A stretch of DNA of 22,159 nucleotides. It comes from Asterionellopsis glacialis. Taxonomy: Eukaryota > Bacillariophyta > Plagiogrammaphyceae > Rhaphoneidales > Asterionellopsidaceae. Each line of letters starts with the position of its first letter. Within the stretch, counting starts at the first letter, position 1. Below, piece by piece: positions 18,688 through 22,159 of this stretch. A model generated the notes under the pieces. The model ran no database searches and was not told where the DNA came from. It worked only from the letters and a program-made list of their open reading frames with translations. Location of the stretch: the NCBI GenBank assembly GCA_014885115.2, contig WKLE02003053.1, forward strand, positions 1 through 22,159, in the 5' to 3' direction. The position numbers and the translations under genes are program-made.

Positions 18688-19662
18688 TTGCATTGTTTTA
18701 TTATGCCAAAAGAGCTCAATGGTAATATTGGTAGAAGACTTGTGAGCAATCATGTAATGAGCATATATGAAATATTTGAAAAGGGATACAAAGGTTCCTA
18801 TTGGGTGATTAATGATGGATTAATCAATTGGTATGGTGTGTATTGTTTTCAAGGAGCAAAAGAAATTGGAAAATGGAAACAAGTGAAATATTACATTTTT
18901 GATTCTATGGGTAGTTCAGCAAAAGGTGGTGATGCTGTTGCCAAATTCTTTAGGGAAAAATTCCAAGTTGATCAAGTGATAAAGATAGGAGCACCTGCTT
19001 CAACAAGGATCCAGAAAGATACCTTAAGTTGAGGTGTTCTGTTCAGCAACACCAATTTATGGCAGATCTTTGAATATTTAATGAAAGATGAATAAGTTCT
19101 TCACAATTGTCAAGATCAAAAAGAAGAACAAGATCACATGACTAAAGATAACCCTGAAGAAAAATAACTCGTTCATAAAGAAATGTTCCAACTGGTATAT
19201 AAAAAATTCTTCCAAAATCAGTGGGATGAGTACCATCAAGACCAAAGAAACCAAACAATAGAAAACAAAAAAAAACTGCCATCCTACCAAAGCTTCAAAG
19301 TATTGAATGATAATTTCAATAATGAAATACAATATTGGTCACATCCTGATAGGGTAGAACAGTACCGACAGTATGAAATAAAGAAGAACAAATGCTAGTT
19401 AGAAAGAGACCTAAATGGGTTCAAACAGATGCTTCAAGATGAGACCTTTTTTCATGGAAAATGGAATTTAGCCAAACTGAAATATGTTCCAACAAAATCT
19501 ATCAAGCATAGAAACAAGATAGGCAGATCTATAGTAGCAGCTCATTTTGTAGGTATGCAAATAAATGGAAGCAAAGATGTAATGCGACAAGAGTGGATTA
19601 ATCTGAGAATACTACCATCAGTTGTTAAATGTCTGAAACGTAATGTAAATCTTATGTTTTGA
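18688..19662 (+). pseudogene. Ulp1-like cysteine protease relic, one frame with nonsense only
   Basis: One plus-strand frame runs from an ATG at 18688 (a second Met at 18703) to a stop at 19660 with four internal stops: TGA at 19030, TAA at 19093, TAA at 19165 and TAG at 19396, and no frameshift. The first part reads GSYWVINDGLINWYGVYCF, then KQVKYYIFDSMGSSAKGGD (a D-S-x-G strand end like the Asp of C48 peptidases) and IQKDTLS followed by the TGA and Gly. The spacing Gln-x5-[stop]-Gly matches the Gln and catalytic Cys-Gly of Ulp1 proteases, so the stop sits where Cys is expected. The usual His-Trp of that family is Tyr-Trp here. After the stop, LWQIFEYL, then lysine/glutamine-rich sequence and WNLAKLKYVPTKSIKHRNKI follow. 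Transposons often carry such proteases. The family call is inference from motif spacing. Confidence 0.45.
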
Positions 19663-19703
19663 CTGCCTACAGGGACAGATAAAACAAAAAGATTTCCAAG
19701 GCT

Positions 19704-20190
19704 ATGCCATCTGTAAAAGCATCTGTTAGAAGTAAAAAGGCAAAACTTATTGGAGAAGTAGCCATTTCTAAGCATATACCACCTCAAAAACGACTACCAG
19801 GGAGATGGATACCACCACCATGACCAAAAGTGAGGTTCATCCAAAAAGATGGTGAGAAAAACAAATCTTTGCAAGTCCTTTGTGTATCATGGAGGCAAGA
19901 AAGAGTTGGCAGAGTTCTTGATGGATAAAGCTTTGAAACAAAATTCAAGAAAGAATCAAATTATGATTTGGTGAATTGCAGTGGTGAAGATATATGGTAT
20001 TCAACAGTATTTGTATTCCAAGGCATGGATTGAAATAGTGACCATGCTCTTACAGTGGCGGGTTTCTGGGTATTTGATTAAATTTTGGAAAGTGCTTTGC
20101 CTCTTATAGTTGCAAACTTAGATTGGTGTGTCATGGGACGATTTGAAAGAGTATTATATGGACACAGATTTTATATTTAGATGAATGTAA
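19704..20190 (+). pseudogene. Unidentified transposon protein relic, same strand as protease relic
   Basis: A single plus-strand frame from an ATG at 19704 reads MPSVKASVRSKKAKLIGEVA, RLPGRWIPPP, a TGA at 19821, PKVRFIQKDGEKNKSLQVLC, VSWRQERVGRVLDG, a TAA at 19926, then YDLVNCSGEDIWYSTVFVFQ and TGA at 20031. Coding character fades after that, ending at a TAG near 20177. As in the preceding relic, damage is nonsense only, with the reading frame kept. The stop after PPP can come from CGA by a C-to-T change, and a proline/arginine run there would be natural. I do not recognise the family; it may be a further part of the same element. Confidence 0.35.
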
Positions 20191-20325
20191 TAGTTACTGG
20201 TTACATGATATGATTTATAAATTTAGCTTACCAAGTATTTATAATAAACTTCTAATCTTGTAAGTCATATGCTAAAACCAATGTTTGCAAGTCATTTCCT
20301 AAAACTATTCTTTGCAAGGGATTTC

Positions 20326-21405
20326 CTAACATTTTTCTTTCCAAGTATCCAGAGAATCAACCACAAACACTTGAGAACAATCCTTGTAATTGTCTACTGA
20401 TTTGTCAACTAAATGTTCAATACAGTATGCAGGTTCTTTGATATCATATAATGTACCATCGTCATCAAATGATAATAATGATGACTTAACAAGAACACAT
20501 AATTCCAATGCATAATCAGTAGAATGAATACAAATTGCATTAACTCCACTGGCTTTCAGAGCATTACCAGCAGTATTGTTGATTTTCACAAATGTCACAA
20601 TATTTGCAATACGTTTATACTGCATTTGATTACTTTGGTAGTAAAAGTAGTCAAACCAGGGTCGTTTGGAGCAATAAGATGGATGTGCTCTGTATAATTT
20701 ATTATTGATACATAATTCAGAACCAATGGTTATTGATTTGTCAGTCTTCTACTTCAATATTTATTCTCCTAAATATTGTAATAAATCCAAATCTATCACA
20801 TGTGTCTTGTCTTTGTTAAAATCAATGTCATAATACAATTGATTATTTAGTTTTCTGATACTGTCACCCCCTCCTTTGGATGCATCCAAAGGGAATGTTG
20901 ATAAGGTATTAGGCGTTCACAGGGTGGTAAAGAAAACTTAACATTGACGTCAGGTCCATGGATGGATCTCAACAATTTAAAATGATTCCGAAATGCTTCC
21001 TCATTAACTTTGTAGGAACTCATCTCAGTGGACTCCGAAACTGCCATAATTGTGTTTGTAGGAACATCTTTCAATGGTCCATAATCCAAACTAAGGTGAC
21101 AAATGTACAGATAATCCATAATGTCACCATAATCACTCCATAATTCACCAGGATAGTCAACATAAACACCATACATCAATTTTTTTGTATTTCCAACAAG
21201 CAAGACAACAGTTCTTGCATCATGATTATAAACATGATGAAGCATTTGAAGATCTTCATGATTTCTAGGTATGTACTTCAGAAGATCATCATCCATTGAA
21301 ACAACATGAATGTACTTTGCTTCATTAATGATTGCGCTTGCATATTGACTTTGTTGTTGCTGACTAAAGTGCTTTTCAAAGTTGCTCCTTTCAGATCAAA
21401 ATGTA
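20326..21405 (-). pseudogene. KGGGD-motif transposon protein, 5' end cut by element B
   Basis: Minus-strand protein of about 350 residues. From about 21405: GATLKSTLVSNNKVNMQAQ, then after a frame change EAKYIHVVSMDDDLLKYIP, LHHVYNHDARTVVLLVGN, LMYGVYVDYPGELWSDYG, LPPCERLIPYQHSLW (20847-21296), a one-base shift at the ggggg run near 20870 and SKGGGDSIRKLNNQL, stops near 20770, YRAHPSYCSKRPWFDYFYY (about 20640-20690), IVTFVKINN, and 20326-20625 with a Tyr-x-Ile-x-Glu and a VFVVDSLDTW end. K-G-G-x-D occurs in several DDE transposases (for example near the end of the piggyBac core), and R-A-H-P-x-Y...W-x-D-W recurs in diatom transposon proteins I recall. It is therefore probably a transposase or a transposon accessory protein. 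The gene's 5' end stops where the LTR of element B begins. Confidence 0.5.
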
Positions 21406-21794
21406 TTCACAGAAACTTGCCCCTTTCACTATGCTGACAACAATTATTGAAAAGTGATAGAAAATATTGAAAGTGAAGTACAAATTGTATGAGTGAATAA
21501 ATTTTGAGCTATTTTAACTAGTTGCTAAAAATACCCGACAATTCACCAATTCGTCTTCTCAACCCAATTGAAGTACTGGATCCTACGCCAGATCTACTTA
21601 GAGTTTGGATTCCAACGGAGATTGGTTTTAAGATGTGAACCAATTTCCCCAAGGCAGCCAATCAGAGGGTGCCGAGTTGGTGCGTCACTGTGTTTTGGTG
21701 TGACACATCATGGTTCTGCTGTAAAGTGGAGTTCCATGCGCTTCGCTTATGATGTCAGGGTTTGCATGAACGCAGTGCGTCACTGATTGATAAT

Positions 21795-21852
21795 GTCATC
21801 ACATCATCTTGTCTGTCCGTATGATGACGTCATCACATCATCATGTCTGTCC
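21795..21852. repeat. 24-base direct repeat pair in the LTR
   Basis: gtcatcacatcatcttgtct and four more bases (gtcc) at 21795-21818 recur at 21829-21852 with a single t-to-a difference, period 34. The junction of the two copies contains the palindrome tgatgacgtcatca. In the minus-strand LTR this lies about 70-130 bases from the LTR 5' end, in U3. Confidence 0.85.
21822..21835. promoter_or_regulatory. Perfect CRE-type palindrome in LTR U3
   Basis: tgatgacgtcatca is a 14-base perfect palindrome centred on TGACGTCA, the consensus cAMP-response element bound by bZIP factors. Its position in the U3 part of the element B LTR is where retrotransposon enhancers lie. In diatoms, TGACGT-type elements are known in CO2/cAMP-responsive promoters. 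Whether this site acts here is inference. Confidence 0.55.
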
Positions 21853-21924
21853 TACTCTGTGACATCATTGCATCACAGTCTGTTGATTGACATATCGTGC
21901 AAGTATTGCGACTTAACTACTGCA

Positions 21925-21935
21925 CTCCCCCCCAT
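21925..21935 (-). promoter_or_regulatory. Polypurine tract of element B
   Basis: The plus strand ctccccccc at is atgggggggag on the minus strand, immediately before the LTR start TGCAG. It is the expected primer site for plus-strand synthesis and fixes the inner LTR border. Confidence 0.7.
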
Positions 21936-22159
21936 GTCTAGTGATATAGTACTTGGGACGTTTGCAGCAGCGGCAGCATGGTATGGCTTAACACGATGAA
22001 TATTGAGTCTGTCAAGTACTGGTCCACTTTGAATTGTTACTGTACCATTGCAGTATACTTGACAAATGATGAATGGTTGTTTGTATTTACGCGGGTTGGA
22101 CTTATCTTTTTCCAGTAGGGCTTTATCTCCTACTTTCCAATTGTATTTGATTCTCTTAG
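21936..22159 (-). CDS. Element B integrase C-terminus (runs off the window)
   Basis: Minus-strand frame open to the window edge, with no stop until it has passed the polypurine tract into the LTR. It reads YNWKVGDKALLEKDKSNPRK, PFIICQVYCNGTVTIQSG, PVLDRLNIHRVKPYHAAAA. The W-x-V-G-D-K-x-L-L opening and the N-G-T...N-I-x-x-V/L-x-P-Y ending are typical of the C-terminal beta-barrel of Ty3/gypsy integrase. The homologous part of element A (about 170-420) is broken by stops, so B is the better-preserved copy. The rest of the element lies beyond the right edge, so completeness cannot be judged. Confidence 0.75.

Larger units (their letters stand above)
21432..21924 (-). mobile_element. Element B 3' LTR, 493 bases
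   Basis: On the plus strand it begins tgctgacaacaattattg and ends gacttaactactgca, giving the usual TG..CA ends. The high-coordinate side is followed by a polypurine tract and an integrase C-terminus on the minus strand, so this is a 3' LTR. Several blocks match the 5' LTR of element A (5240 onward) and its right end matches 165-219. The left limit is uncertain by a few bases because cacta before the TG is shared with element A. It carries a bZIP-type palindrome and a 34-base-period repeat, listed separately. It interrupts the KGGGD protein gene. Confidence 0.75.

Noticed and set aside
19030..19032. TGA read as selenocysteine in a functional protease
   Set aside because: The same frame has TAA and TAG stops soon after, the usual His is not visible, and no SECIS-like hairpin could be recognised by eye; decay is simpler.
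19078..19332. Minus-strand frame with very hydrophobic sequence resembling a transmembrane protein
   Set aside because: It is the shadow of the lysine/glutamine-rich plus-strand relic, which is in frame with coding sequence on both sides.
12190..21405. Polinton or virophage-like element because helicase and cysteine protease occur together
   Set aside because: I see no protein-primed DNA polymerase, packaging ATPase, capsid proteins or rve integrase in this block.
1..22159. tRNA, rRNA or host protein-coding genes
   Set aside because: No cloverleaf with the expected A/B box order and no rRNA-like stretch was recognised, and every convincing coding segment belongs to a mobile-element family.

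Overview
The window is a dense stack of decayed eukaryotic transposable elements. I found no convincing host gene, tRNA or rRNA, no bacterial operon structure and no CRISPR array. The DNA is AT-rich and, by eye, poor in CpG except for one short LINE fragment. The retroelement proteins resemble Ty1/copia (CoDi-like) and Ty3/gypsy families that I recall from diatom genomes, so a diatom or a related stramenopile is the best guess. That placement rests on remembered family resemblance, not on a search.

Layout. (1) 1-5510: a Ty3/gypsy element on the minus strand (element A). Its 3' LTR is cut by the window edge (1-219). After a polypurine tract come integrase, RNase H, reverse transcriptase, protease and gag, read from low to high coordinates, and then a 5' LTR starting near 5240. 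A 5'-truncated LINE (about 3088-3720, plus strand, richer in CpG, still open) sits between the protease and RT parts of A. (2) 5510-6990: two 145-base direct repeats 180 bases apart, a minus-strand acidic-tail coding remnant, and a minus-strand integrase-like fragment from a further retroelement. (3) 6994-10173: a second Ty3/gypsy element on the plus strand (element C: gag, zinc knuckle, dead protease, RT, RNase H), with no integrase and no visible LTR. (4) About 10180-12070: a minus-strand Ty1/copia fragment (element D: gag, CCHC knuckle, protease), abutting C almost directly. (5) About 12190-21405: a composite region that looks like the remains of one or more DNA transposons. On the minus strand it has a Cys-rich protein (12964-14224), a PIF1-like SF1 helicase (14769-18000) and a KGGGD-motif transposon protein (20326-21405). 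On the plus strand it has a Ulp1-like cysteine-protease relic (18688-19662) and a companion relic (19704-20190). (6) 21432-22159: the 3' LTR, polypurine tract and integrase C-terminus of a third Ty3/gypsy element (element B, minus strand), related to A and running off the right edge. It truncates the KGGGD protein gene.

Every coding region except the LINE fragment and the short B integrase tail carries stops, frameshifts or lost catalytic residues. Three independent Asp-to-Asn losses (RT of A, RT of C, protease of C) can each be explained as a CpG-to-CpA change. This fits decay of methylated elements. Some frameshifts lie beside short homopolymers, so uncorrected sequencing error cannot be excluded.

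The part most worth following up is the 9-kb block holding the PIF1-like helicase, the Cys-rich protein, the KGGGD protein and the protease relic. It looks like a mobile-element gene set that I cannot assign to a named superfamily.
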